A stretch of DNA of 21,053 nucleotides from Nitrospira sp. (GCA_025360665.1 JANYBU010000072.1:1-21053); one strand, 5' to 3'. Numbered from the stretch's first letter, positions 1 to 7,013 are shown. The notes: generated by a model not told the origin, from the letters alone. Translations and numbers: made by a program.

Positions 1-1169
1 GTCTCGACATGCTGGATACGTCCATCTCGCCGTTAGCCGGCGGCACCTCGCATCCGTCGACGGAAACCCTGGTGGCCTCGTTGCGCAACACCCCGTACGA
101 CACAGGGCTGGATCTCGCGTCGTTCCTCCCGATCACCGAACACTTCCGCACCGTTCGCCGAAAGTATCGGCAGTTCGAAAGCGAGTTCACGGTGGTCGAT
201 GCCGAGATCCTCACCTCGCAGATTCCCGGCGGCATGCTCTCGAATCTCGCCGCGCAACTGACCGAGCAGAATGCGCTCGACCGGATGAAAGAAGTTCTGG
301 ATGAAGTGCCGCGCGTCCGAAAGGAAATGGGCTATCCTCCGCTCGTCACCCCGACGAGTCAGATCGTGGGCACCCAAGCCACGCTCAACGTCCTGACGGG
401 CGAACGGTACAAAGTCATCACCACGGAAACCAAGAACTACTTTCTCGGACTCTACGGGCGAGCGCCGGGCCCCCTCGATCACGACATCATGGCCCGCGCG
501 ATCGGGGACGACCAGCCGATCAAGATGCGGCCCGCCGATCGATTGGAGCCTGAACTCGAGGCCACCAAAAAAGATCTGCCTGCCTCGGCCGCAACGGTGG
601 AAGATCAGCTCTCGTTCACTCTATTCCCCACCATCGCACGAGACTTCTTTGAGGCGCGCGAGAAGGGGGACCTGATGCTGGAGCCCCTCGAAAGCTTCTT
701 GCCTAGTGGACCGGCTGCGGCCACCGAACTCCATTTGGCCCCCGCCGAATTCAACGTCACGGTCCACGGCGAGACCTACCATGTGAAGGTGTCCGGTTCC
801 GGGCGGAAGGTCGACGGCCGCAAACCCTATTACATCCGGGTCAACGACAAACTCGAAGAAGTCTCGTTGGAGCCGATCCAGGAGATCCTGGCCGGCGTGC
901 CGGAAGCTCCCGATAGTGGTACCGGTGCTAAACCCAAACGGCCCAGGCCCTCCAAGCCAGGCGACGTGGCCCCTCCAATGCCGGGCCGAGTCGTCAAAGT
1001 GCTCGTCGCGCTTGATGCCAAGGTCAAGGCCGGAGCCCCCCTCCTGATCATCGAAGCCATGAAGATGGAAAGTCAGGTTCCGGCGCCGATCGACGGGACA
1101 GTCATCGCCATCCTGGTCGCCGAAGGCGACAACGTGAAGACGGATGAAACAGTCATCCAGCTGGAGTAA
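1..1169 (+). CDS. Biotin-dependent carboxylase C-terminal part (pyruvate carboxylase subunit B / oxaloacetate decarboxylase alpha type), 5' end outside window
   Basis: Carries the carboxyl-transfer and biotin-carrier part of a pyruvate carboxylase B / oxaloacetate decarboxylase alpha protein, which moves CO2 between biotin and pyruvate/oxaloacetate in the cytoplasm. The reading frame is open to base 3, and the first visible residues (LDTSISPLAGGTSHPSTE) match the end of the TIM-barrel catalytic domain, so the Met at base 9 is internal and the gene starts upstream of the window. After that come the conserved carboxylase domain (to about residue 290 counted from base 9), a Pro/Lys-rich hinge (about 300-322) and a biotinyl domain with the EAMKMES motif; the biotinylated Lys is residue 352 on that count. 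It ends with TAA. The hydrolase ATG at 1144 overlaps its last 26 bases. The exact substrate cannot be decided without the N-terminal barrel and the partner biotin carboxylase. Confidence 0.9.
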   Translation, partial: LDMLDTSISPLAGGTSHPSTETLVASLRNTPYDTGLDLASFLPITEHFRTVRRKYRQFESEFTVVDAEILTSQIPGGMLSNLAAQLTEQNALDRMKEVLDEVPRVRKEMGYPPLVTPTSQIVGTQATLNVLTGERYKVITTETKNYFLGLYGRAPGPLDHDIMARAIGDDQPIKMRPADRLEPELEATKKDLPASAATVEDQLSFTLFPTIARDFFEAREKGDLMLEPLESFLPSGPAAATELHLAPAEFNVTVHGETYHVKVSGSGRKVDGRKPYYIRVNDKLEEVSLEPIQEILAGVPEAPDSGTGAKPKRPRPSKPGDVAPPMPGRVVKVLVALDAKVKAGAPLLIIEAMKMESQVPAPIDGTVIAILVAEGDNVKTDETVIQLE

Positions 1170-2136
1170 TCCGATAGACTCACGTGCCCCCGGTCGTGCA
1201 TGGAGACAGCCGCACGTTGCGCTGTTTATTGTTAGTTTATTGTGTCACATCATGACCGCCTGCTCGTCTCCATCGTCGATTCCGGCGCAGTTCGACGCCA
1301 TTGAGCGCATATCCATTCAAACCGTCCTCGTCCACGACCAGCGGATCGCCTATCTGGATGTGGGCGCAGGCCCACCGCTCATCCTGATCCATGGCTTCGG
1401 GGGATCGATGTGGCAATGGGAACATCAGCAGCACGCGCTATCGCAGCACTTCCGTGTCCTCACCCTCGATTTGCCAGGCGCCGGGCTGTCCGATAAACCT
1501 GAGATCGACTACCGACCAGATCAGATGTTGGACTTCTTTGTCGGATTCATGGACGCCGTGAAGATCCCGCAGGCCACGTTAGTCGGCAATTCCATGGGCG
1601 CCGGCTTGGCCATCGGCATGGTGCTCGCGCACCCCACTCGCGTTGCCAAGCTCGTCCTTATCGACGGGCTGCCACAACATGTCATGGAGAAACTCACCAG
1701 TCCGTCAGTCAGGCGCGCCTTAGAAACCAGTGCGCCGTCTTGGCTCGTCTCATTCGGCAACTGGCTGTTCGGCGGACTGATGATCGAGTCTGTCTTACAA
1801 GAAATCGTGCATGACCCGGCACTCCTCACACCGGCCGTCATTGAGCGATCCAATCGCAACCGTCAGCGCCCAGGACTCATCAAACCCATTATGACCGTCA
1901 GAGAAAATCTTCCGTTATGGGAGTCCGGATTTGCCACGCGCATCGGTGAAATCGCCCACCCGACGCTGGTGATCTGGGGGGAAGAAGATCGGGTGTTCCC
2001 CATCGCCGTAGGCGATGAGCTCCACCAGACCATCAAGGGGTCACGATTCATCCGAATCCCCAAGGCAGGACACATCCCGCAGTGGGAACGACCGGATTTG
2101 GTCAACCAGGAACTCATCACCTTTATTCGCCCCTAG
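1144..2136 (+). CDS. Alpha/beta-hydrolase, predicted lipoprotein
   Basis: Alpha/beta-hydrolase fold enzyme, substrate unknown. Visible landmarks are the oxyanion segment LILIHGFGG (79-87), nucleophile motif GNSMG with Ser150, acid Asp282 in WGEEDRVFP and His310 in KAGHIPQWE, a complete catalytic triad at normal spacing for a 330-residue family member. The N-terminus has a hydrophobic segment (VALFIVSLLCHIM) ending in MTAC, a plausible lipobox with Cys40, so the enzyme is probably anchored facing the periplasm. The n-region is long (about 24 residues), but no better ATG lies before the hydrophobic segment. This start overlaps the preceding carboxylase gene by 26 bases and has only a weak ribosome-binding site, suggesting translational coupling. 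Esterase, lipase and C-C hydrolase activities are all possible. Confidence 0.85.
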   Translation: MKQSSSWSNPIDSRAPGRAWRQPHVALFIVSLLCHIMTACSSPSSIPAQFDAIERISIQTVLVHDQRIAYLDVGAGPPLILIHGFGGSMWQWEHQQHALSQHFRVLTLDLPGAGLSDKPEIDYRPDQMLDFFVGFMDAVKIPQATLVGNSMGAGLAIGMVLAHPTRVAKLVLIDGLPQHVMEKLTSPSVRRALETSAPSWLVSFGNWLFGGLMIESVLQEIVHDPALLTPAVIERSNRNRQRPGLIKPIMTVRENLPLWESGFATRIGEIAHPTLVIWGEEDRVFPIAVGDELHQTIKGSRFIRIPKAGHIPQWERPDLVNQELITFIRP

Positions 2137-2312
2137 TAGAGATGTTATTCTGTCGTGCCGCACATGCGGGGCTTGCGTGTCCGCACACAGACAGGTAGAC
2201 CATCAAGGTTCTGCAGTGCCTGCATAGTTTTTCTGCAGCCTGTTGGCAAGACAAGCACAAATCACCGTAATCTTGATAGAATGATTACCATCGCATCACC
2301 AAGGAGGGCATT

Positions 2313-2969
2313 ATGCGGGCAGCACATCGAATGATCATCGGGGCCACACTCTGCATGGCGATCGGGTTAGCCGGATGCGCAAGCTCCGGCGGCAACAGTT
2401 TTCTCTACAAGAACATGACCGTCGCTGGCGGTAGCGCCATGGCTGGTGAGGGCCATACGGTCCTCTACAAGGGAAGCCCCCTGGTGCTCTCGGGAACCGG
2501 CATTAAAGTCGGCGACCCCCTCCGGGAAGTGCAGCTGACACAGACGGACCTGTCGCCGATCGGCATCACCGACACAAAGGGCAAGGGTAAGGTCCGGATC
2601 ATTAGCGTCGTGCCGTCGCTCGACACCCCCGTGTGCGAACAGCAGACTCACTATCTGAGCGAGAAGAATAAGGGCCTCGACAAGATGGTCGAATTGGTGA
2701 CCGTGAGCGTCGACACCCCCTTTGCACAGAAACGCTTCGCGGGAGAAGCCCATATCGCCAACGTCACCTTCCTCTCGGACTATCGAGGCGCCGAATTCGG
2801 GAAGACCTACGGCCTCTTCCTCAAGGCTCCCCACATCCTGGCGCGAACCGTCATGGTCGTCGACGCCCACGACACCGTACGGTATCTGCAAATCACTCCC
2901 GAACTGGCCCAGCTGCCGGACTTGGATGAAGCCTTCGCCGTGGCCAAATCATTGATCAACGCAAACTAG
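2313..2969 (+). CDS. tpx: Thiol peroxidase (Tpx/peroxiredoxin family) with lipoprotein signal, resolving Cys missing
   Basis: Reduces hydroperoxides through a cysteine thiol. The Tpx signature PSLDTPVCEQQ holds the peroxidatic Cys108, and SVDTPFAQKRF, NVTFLSDYRGAEF and the C-terminal region also follow the family. Two departures stand out. The protein begins with a signal ending in LAGC (lipidated Cys22), and residues 23-55 form a linker absent from cytoplasmic Tpx, so it should sit on a membrane facing the periplasm. Where E. coli Tpx has resolving Cys95 (SRFC), this protein has Ala143 (KRFA). The mature form therefore has only the lipidated and peroxidatic cysteines, implying a 1-Cys mechanism with an external reductant (inference). 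A strong AAGGAGG lies upstream of the ATG. The transhydrogenase gene follows on the same strand after a period-7 array. Confidence 0.9.
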   Translation: MRAAHRMIIGATLCMAIGLAGCASSGGNSFLYKNMTVAGGSAMAGEGHTVLYKGSPLVLSGTGIKVGDPLREVQLTQTDLSPIGITDTKGKGKVRIISVVPSLDTPVCEQQTHYLSEKNKGLDKMVELVTVSVDTPFAQKRFAGEAHIANVTFLSDYRGAEFGKTYGLFLKAPHILARTVMVVDAHDTVRYLQITPELAQLPDLDEAFAVAKSLINAN

Positions 2970-3001
2970 CTCGAAAAAAGGCTGAGGTCGAGGCCAAGAT
3001 A

Positions 3002-3058
3002 TTCGAGGTTCTGCGTTCGAGGTTTTAGAACTTCGAATTCGGAACCTCGAACTGTTCT
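3002..3058. repeat. Period-7 array with internal inversion (TTCGAGG / CCTCGAA units)
   Basis: From base 3002 the spacer divides into consecutive 7-mers. Units at 3002 and 3016 are exactly TTCGAGG; after the midpoint (about 3030) the units are reverse-complement versions of it (at 3030, 3037 and 3044). The outer arms TTCGAGGTTC (3002-3011) and GAACCTCGAA (3042-3051) pair perfectly over 10 bases. It lies 32 bases past the tpx stop and 40 bases before sthA. No T-tract follows, so it is not a standard terminator. Confidence 0.7.
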
Positions 3059-3097
3059 GCCGGAACCTTAACCTCTGCCTTCCGTTACAAGGAACTC

Positions 3098-4510
3098 ATG
3101 GTGCACTACGACATGCTGGTGATCGGGACCGGGCCTGCCGGCCAGAAGGCGGCGGTCCAGGCCGCCAAGCTCGGCAAGAAAGTCGGCATCATCGAGCGTA
3201 AAGAAGTCGTTGGCGGCGTCTGTACCAACACCGGCACCATCCCCAGCAAATCCCTCCGTGAAGCGGTCCTGTATCTCTCGGGGTTCCGCCAACGCACGCT
3301 GTACGGAGCCGAATATCGCCTGAAAAAGACGATCACGATCGAAGATCTCGCCTTTCGCGCCAACCACATCATCAAGAACGAAATTGAGATCGTGAAAAAC
3401 CAGATGGCGCGAAACTGCATCGATCTGATCTTCGGAGAGGCCCGCTTCCTCGATCCTCACCGGCTCCTCATTCAACAGGCCGGCACATCGACCGAGCATC
3501 GTGCCCACGTGATCGTCATCGCCGTCGGGACTGAACCCTCTCGGCCGGACGAGATTCCCTTCGACGACGACACCATCATCGATACCGACGGTTTCCTCAC
3601 CCTCAAACACCTTCCGACATCGATGGTCATTGTCGGCGGTGGCGTGATCGGCACAGAGTACGCGTCGATCTTAGCCACGATGGGCGTGCCGGTCATTCTG
3701 ATCGACAAGCGACCGCGTTTGCTGGAATTCGTCGACGCTCAGATCATCGACGCCCTGCAACGGCAGATGACAGACATCGGCGTCACGCTCTGCCATGAAG
3801 AAGAAGTGGTCGCGATCCGGAAAGAGTCCGATGGACAGGTCACGGTCTCGCTGACCCACCGACCACCGATCACCACTACGACGCTCATGTATGCCATCGG
3901 CCGCATCGGCGCCACGAAGCACTTGAACCTGGAGGCCGTCGGCCTCACGCCGGATACGCGAGGCCGCGTGATCGTGAACGACCATTTCCAAACAGCAGTC
4001 CCCCATATCTACGCCGTCGGCGACGTCATCGGCTTTCCCGCCTTGGCCTCCACATCCATGCAGCAAGGGCGCCATGCCGCCTGCCATGCCTTTGGTCATC
4101 CCGACCACACCGACACGGACCTCCTGCCCTACGGCATCTATGCCATTCCGGAAATCTCCATGGTGGGGCGGAATGAGGAAGATCTGGCCAAGGCAGGGAT
4201 TCCCTATGCGGTGGGCATCGCACACTATCGGGAAATAGCCCGAGGACAGCTCATTGGCGATGAAACCGGCATGGTGAAGCTGCTCTTTCATCGCCACACC
4301 CGCGTGCTTCTGGGTGTCCATGCCATAGGAGAAGGGGCCACCGAGCTTATTCATATAGGCCAGGCCGTCATGGCTTACCGGGGAAAGATCGATTACTTCA
4401 TCGACACCGTCTTCAACTACCCGACCCTGGCAGAATGCTATAAAGTCGCCGCGCTCGACGGCATCAATCGTATGCCGAGGCCCTGGCCCCAGCCTACTGA
4501 CGAACCGTGA
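3098..4510 (+). CDS. sthA: Soluble pyridine nucleotide transhydrogenase (Si-specific)
   Basis: FAD enzyme of the pyridine-nucleotide disulfide oxidoreductase family that equilibrates NADPH/NADP with NADH/NAD in the cytoplasm. The FAD-binding GTGPAG is at 10-15, the NAD(P)-binding GGGVIG at 180-185, and the second FAD motif HIYAVGDVIG has Asp309. The region after the FAD motif reads GGVCTNTGTIPSK. Lipoamide dehydrogenase and glutathione reductase carry a redox-active Cys pair here, but SthA has Thr at the second position, as seen (Cys42, Thr47). The following SLREAVLYLSGFRQ and the C-terminal FNYPTLAECYKVAALDGINR also match SthA rather than Lpd. Length 470 is normal. AAGGAA precedes the ATG. 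Standing next to the peroxidase it may support redox balance, but no shared regulation is visible. Confidence 0.9.
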   Translation: MVHYDMLVIGTGPAGQKAAVQAAKLGKKVGIIERKEVVGGVCTNTGTIPSKSLREAVLYLSGFRQRTLYGAEYRLKKTITIEDLAFRANHIIKNEIEIVKNQMARNCIDLIFGEARFLDPHRLLIQQAGTSTEHRAHVIVIAVGTEPSRPDEIPFDDDTIIDTDGFLTLKHLPTSMVIVGGGVIGTEYASILATMGVPVILIDKRPRLLEFVDAQIIDALQRQMTDIGVTLCHEEEVVAIRKESDGQVTVSLTHRPPITTTTLMYAIGRIGATKHLNLEAVGLTPDTRGRVIVNDHFQTAVPHIYAVGDVIGFPALASTSMQQGRHAACHAFGHPDHTDTDLLPYGIYAIPEISMVGRNEEDLAKAGIPYAVGIAHYREIARGQLIGDETGMVKLLFHRHTRVLLGVHAIGEGATELIHIGQAVMAYRGKIDYFIDTVFNYPTLAECYKVAALDGINRMPRPWPQPTDEP

Positions 4511-4520
4511 GACGTGAAAC
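4507..4520. repeat. Two 7-mers opposing the 4590-4638 array
   Basis: GTGAGAC and GTGAAAC lie back to back over the sthA stop codon. Their complements (GTCTCAC, GTTTCAC) have the same form as the units of the array 70 bases downstream, so the spacer has the direct-plus-inverted layout also seen at 3002 and 11405. Confidence 0.5.
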
Positions 4521-4589
4521 GCTAGAGGACTGAGCCCAACACATGGGAATAGCTCCATTGGTTAATCGGCCGTCCAATCATCTGAGATC

Positions 4590-4638
4590 TTACATCTAAC
4601 GTCTTACGTGTTACCTTTCACGTTTTACGCCTAACGGG
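4590..4638. repeat. Seven tandem degenerate 7-mers upstream of tenA
   Basis: Seven consecutive 7-mers fit T(T/A/C)AC followed by three variable bases. Units begin at 4590, 4597, 4604, 4611, 4618, 4625 and 4632; examples are TTACGTG at 4604 and TTACGCC at 4625. Every unit has A at position 3 and C at position 4. The last unit merges into the GGGGAGAA ribosome-binding site of tenA, so the array lies in the leader of that gene. Confidence 0.75.
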
Positions 4639-4648
4639 GAGAAAGCCC

Positions 4649-5317
4649 ATGTCGTTTTCCGACCATCTGCGTATGCTGGCCCAACCGGTGTGGAACGCGC
4701 AGCTGACCCATCCGTTCGTCGTAGCGTTGGGCAAGGGAACCTTGCCGGAGCGCAAATTCAAGTACTACATCCTGCAAGACGCACGGTTTCTCGGCGACCT
4801 CGCCCGAGTATTTTCCGCCGGAGCGATGAGAGCGCCGGATTCAGAATCGGCCCTGCGTCTGACGAAACTCGCCGAAGAAACCATTGTCGTAGAACGCAGC
4901 CTCCACGAAGGATACGGGTCACGCTGGAAGATGAACGCGAAGGAAATGTCGTCCGTGCCCATGGCGCCGACGAACTACGCCTACACCAGGCACATGCTTA
5001 CCGTCGCCCATACAGGCTCGGCAGTGGAGATCACCGTCGTCGCCCTTCCCTGCGCCTGGATCTACTGCGTCGTCGGCCAGCATCTCTTGAAACACGGCCC
5101 GCCGAAGAAGAATCATCCTTATCGGGACTGGCTCATGCTCTACGCATCTCCCGAATTCGCCGAGGTGCAGCGATGGATGAGGAAGAAAGTCGATCAGTGG
5201 GCCAAGACGGCGGGCACAGAAGAAAAGAAACGGATGGAAGAATCGTTCGTGATCAGTTCGCGGTATGAGTGGATGTTTTGGGAGATGGCGTGGAACGAAG
5301 AGAAGTGGCCGGTGTAA
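4649..5317 (+). CDS. tenA: TenA/PqqC-family protein (thiaminase II-like, thiamin salvage)
   Basis: Helical TenA/PqqC-fold protein. TenA hydrolyses aminopyrimidine breakdown products of thiamin to hydroxymethylpyrimidine, which ThiD phosphorylates. Residues that match the Bacillus TenA active-site positions are Asp44 (LQDARF), Tyr112 and Cys135 (ALPCAWIYC); Glu207 (RYEWMFWEMAW) is the counterpart of the C-terminal catalytic Glu. Position 47 is Phe where Bacillus TenA has Tyr, so catalysis may differ slightly. The 222-residue length is usual, and GGGGAGAA is well placed before the ATG. The gene stands alone, with a period-7 array in front and a long inverted repeat directly behind; thiD is 2.8 kb downstream in another transcription unit. 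A PqqC-like oxidase role is less likely because the TenA Cys is present. Confidence 0.85.
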   Translation: MSFSDHLRMLAQPVWNAQLTHPFVVALGKGTLPERKFKYYILQDARFLGDLARVFSAGAMRAPDSESALRLTKLAEETIVVERSLHEGYGSRWKMNAKEMSSVPMAPTNYAYTRHMLTVAHTGSAVEITVVALPCAWIYCVVGQHLLKHGPPKKNHPYRDWLMLYASPEFAEVQRWMRKKVDQWAKTAGTEEKKRMEESFVISSRYEWMFWEMAWNEEKWPV

Positions 5318-5326
5318 GGGGAGGGC

Positions 5327-5548
5327 GGGCCAGGGCTTGGAGGCTCTCTCCGCTTGAAGCAACAGAGCGCCGTTGACCACTCTAGGCTTCGCCTCCGCTT
5401 GGCGCCGAAAACTTGCCACACCACTTGCTGCGCAAAGGCGTGGCTTCTGACATTCGTCGCCACTGCCTAAGGCAGACGCTACCGCTCAGCATGAGCGGTC
5501 ACCCAACGGCGCTCTGATAACGCTCCGAGAGCCTCCCAGCCCTGGCCC
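5327..5548. repeat. Long inverted repeat with nested arms, 10 bp after tenA
   Basis: The outer arms 5327-5348 and 5527-5548 are complementary at 21 of 22 positions (starting GGGCCAGGGCT). Inside, CAGAGCGCCGTTG (5363-5375) pairs perfectly with 5504-5516. Smaller hairpins occupy the centre: AGGC-TTC-GCCT near 5394, TGCC-TAA-GGCA at 5464-5474, and ACCGCTCA/TGAGCGGT at 5481-5499. The whole would fold as one long branched hairpin of about 220 nt. No ORF fits inside. It differs in sequence from the 125-nt family further right, though both share the position just after a stop codon and a CGCCTCCG word. Confidence 0.75.
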
Positions 5549-5799
5549 TAAAATAGGACACCGGCCGAAAGGAAGAGAAAGTGAGGAAAGGTCGCTACGG
5601 GCTGACGAGCACCTATGTCAGCGCCCAGTCAAGTTACGACGGGCCAGATTAGGGGAGGATAAAAAGCGGAGAGACGTGGGTGGGAGCCCCTTTGAGGCCA
5701 CGACTACGGAGAGAGAACAAAAAGGGAGAGGTTTAAGGTTCTCCCTACCCAATCGAAACACATGACAGTATCAAGTGGCAACCCTCATATAGAATCAGC
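5549..5799. other. Non-coding stretch with two small hairpins
   Basis: No ORF is supported here. GGGCTGAC at about 5598 can pair with GTCAGCGCCC at about 5618 with a two-base bulge. AGGGAGA and TCTCCCT (about 5725-5748, 10-base loop) form a second hairpin. Purine-rich G/A tracts dominate 5565-5735. I do not recognise a known RNA family. Confidence 0.4.
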
Positions 5800-5805
5800 T
5801 ATAAT
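5800..5805 (+). promoter_or_regulatory. Isolated TATAAT box before the 5811 element
   Basis: A perfect -10 hexamer lies so that transcription would start at about 5811-5813, the first bases of the branched palindromic element. No convincing -35 hexamer is seen (best is TGGCAA with an 18-base spacer), so this is weak support for a small RNA. Confidence 0.25.
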
Positions 5806-5810
5806 TTCAG

Positions 5811-5913
5811 TGTTGCGGGCGCTGTATTGGACGCAGCGCAAAAATATGGGGCAGAGGATCATGCGGGTTTTGGATGCCTGCTTGAGTTGGAACTGCCCCA
5901 TATCACCGCAACA
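5811..5913. repeat. Branched palindromic element (possible structured RNA), abutting the 5916 gene stop
   Basis: Four nested or branched helices account for most of this 103-base block. TGTTGCGG (5811-5818) pairs with CCGCAACA (5906-5913). GCGCTG (5819-5824) pairs with CAGCGC (5834-5839). ATATGGGGCAG (5844-5854) pairs perfectly with CTGCCCCATAT (5893-5903). GCGGG (about 5863) can pair with CCTGC (about 5876) using one G-U. It ends two bases from the stop of the minus-strand gene. It could be a 3' element of that gene, a small RNA or a mobile-element end. Confidence 0.6.
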
Positions 5914-5915
5914 TC

Positions 5916-6437
5916 TTAACTGATCATTCTTTCCACTGCTCTTATTCCCTCAAGTGTCAGTTTGTACTTCTTCCTAGCCTGTTTCGACGTTCCAGATTTC
6001 TTCGTTTGAATCACAAGGGCTGGCTTGCGGCTCATCAATGTATCAAGAGCCGATGTAATGTTTGAAATTCCATGTCCGAGATTTTTGAGCTCCTTGTTTA
6101 GAGCAAACCCCTCCAACTCTACTGCTCCATCACCGACCTGAAACCAGTACCCAACAACAAGAGCCTTATCTGCATCTTGTGCTGGAGATGCAGCTGAGAA
6201 GAAGTCCGCGAGAGAAGAAAACCTCGCCTTCAGGTCTTGAGAGACGCTTCCGCCAGAAGGTTCTGACGTACGCTCCATGGCTTTTGCCGATGAAGCACCT
6301 TTAGAGAGGTGTACATCAGCCGCCCAGTGCAGAACCCTCCGCATTGCTGGCTCGCTGAGATTTGATATTGCCTCAGCAATCTTCCTCATTGCGTCGAGTT
6401 CTTCAATTGGGTTTACACTCACGCCCTCAGTGCCCAT
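5916..6437 (-). CDS. Hypothetical protein with winged-helix-like C-terminal domain
   Basis: I do not recognise a named family. The first ~45 residues form a helix ending RRVLHWAADVHLSK. A Ser-rich linker follows. The last ~85 residues (from KALVVGYWFQ through LKNLGHGISNITSALDTLMSRKPALVIQTKK to KKYKLTLEGIRAVERMIS) read as a winged-helix-like fold, with a basic strand region typical of DNA-binding wings. I place the start at 6437 (the fifth codon of the longest ORF, which opens at 6449) because GGAGG at about 6447-6443 is correctly spaced only for that ATG. A sigma70-type promoter lies at 6502-6530. Base composition is visibly more A+T-rich than neighbouring genes, which suggests acquisition. 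The stop codon abuts the branched palindrome at 5811-5913. Confidence 0.75.
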   Translation of the reverse strand: MGTEGVSVNPIEELDAMRKIAEAISNLSEPAMRRVLHWAADVHLSKGASSAKAMERTSEPSGGSVSQDLKARFSSLADFFSAASPAQDADKALVVGYWFQVGDGAVELEGFALNKELKNLGHGISNITSALDTLMSRKPALVIQTKKSGTSKQARKKYKLTLEGIRAVERMIS

Positions 6438-6501
6438 ATCAGCCTCCATGCAGTAGTTTCATTGAACTAACACGAGTGCATATATTATTTTTTATGAGCG
6501 C

Positions 6502-6530
6502 ATGTTACATTAGTCATGAGCATGATGCAA
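6502..6530 (-). promoter_or_regulatory. Sigma70-type promoter for the 5916-6437 gene
   Basis: On the minus strand, TTGCAT (6530-6525), a 17-base spacer and TAACAT (6507-6502) form a reasonable -35/-10 pair. This would start a transcript about 55-60 bases before the chosen ATG. The surroundings are A+T-rich. Confidence 0.45.
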
Positions 6531-6738
6531 GTGGGCACGCCCCCACCAATAAAAGCAGGAAAGTCCTTGCTGTCCTATTGACCTATGGGCAAGTGTTAAA
6601 TCCGATTGGCTCGGTGGGTTGGGGCGCTGATTCATGTGCTGGGGCTTGCCTATTGGCTGAATACTTGGTCGCGGGTGGTGCGGGGAAAGCGAACTGTTGT
6701 TTGGTCTAGACCAAAGATCGAGACGGAGATGGCGGAAA
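6531..6738. other. Stretch without a supported gene
   Basis: Plus-strand open frames exist here (such as one from 6606 containing HVLGLAYWLNTW), but they overlap the antitoxin-like ORF, have no ribosome-binding site and resemble no family I can name. A decayed gene fragment is possible. Confidence 0.3.
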
Positions 6739-6921
6739 CTATTGAGAGATCAAGAAAGCGGCCTCGGCGTGGGGAACCGTCTCTCCCGCATCGGATTGAC
6801 GGAGGCCTTCCTCAACTTTCGCCAGGAAGCAGAGTCGTTCGATGGCATCTTCGAGGGTGGCGGTATCGGGAAGCCGCTCCACAACCTGAAGGATTTTTTG
6901 CTTGACCGTTTCGGTGGCCAT
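6739..6921 (-). CDS. Small antitoxin-like protein (RelB/ParD-associated style), orphan
   Basis: 60 residues reading MATETVKQKILQVVERLP, then DTATLEDAIERLCFLAKVEEGLRQ and SDAGETVPHAE. This resembles the small proteins often paired with RelE/ParE-type toxins: a helix with LPDTATLEDAIERL, then KVEEGLRQSDAGETVPH. I start at ATG 6921 because AGAGGTG precedes it; the longer reading begins at a GTG (6930). The normal continuation after PHAE (a Trp-containing basic tail) is absent: the frame turns into AAFLISQ and stops. No toxin ORF follows downstream on the minus strand. It may be a truncated remnant or a solitary antitoxin. Confidence 0.5.
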   Translation of the reverse strand: MATETVKQKILQVVERLPDTATLEDAIERLCFLAKVEEGLRQSDAGETVPHAEAAFLISQ

Positions 6922-7013
6922 CGCGATCACCTCTTTCGCTTCGTACTCTAAGACGCTTTGGATTGGGCGTCAACTTAGCTATCCGGTGATGCTTGCCATG
7001 TAACCTCCCCCGC

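Noticed and set aside
3671..4558. 295-residue open frame on the minus strand
   Set aside because: Lies wholly over sthA, whose motifs are unambiguous; the frame has no family resemblance and is an antisense artefact of G+C-rich codons.
4690..5268. 192-residue alternative-frame ORF inside tenA
   Set aside because: Arg-rich shadow of the tenA frame, which has intact active-site residues.
5549..5799. RNase P RNA or similar housekeeping RNA, prompted by GAGGAAAG near 5583
   Set aside because: Only a short purine word matches; the conserved downstream segments expected in RNase P RNA are missing.
5811..5913. Integron attC site downstream of the orphan gene
   Set aside because: The outer arms are TGTTGCGG...CCGCAACA, so GTT is first and AAC last, opposite to attC, and the core boxes RYYYAAC/GTTRRRY are not matched.
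6606..6905. Plus-strand ORF containing HVLGLAYWLNTW
   Set aside because: No ribosome-binding site, overlaps the more convincing minus-strand antitoxin-like ORF, and the C-terminal half is Arg/Pro-rich; kept only as a possible decayed fragment.
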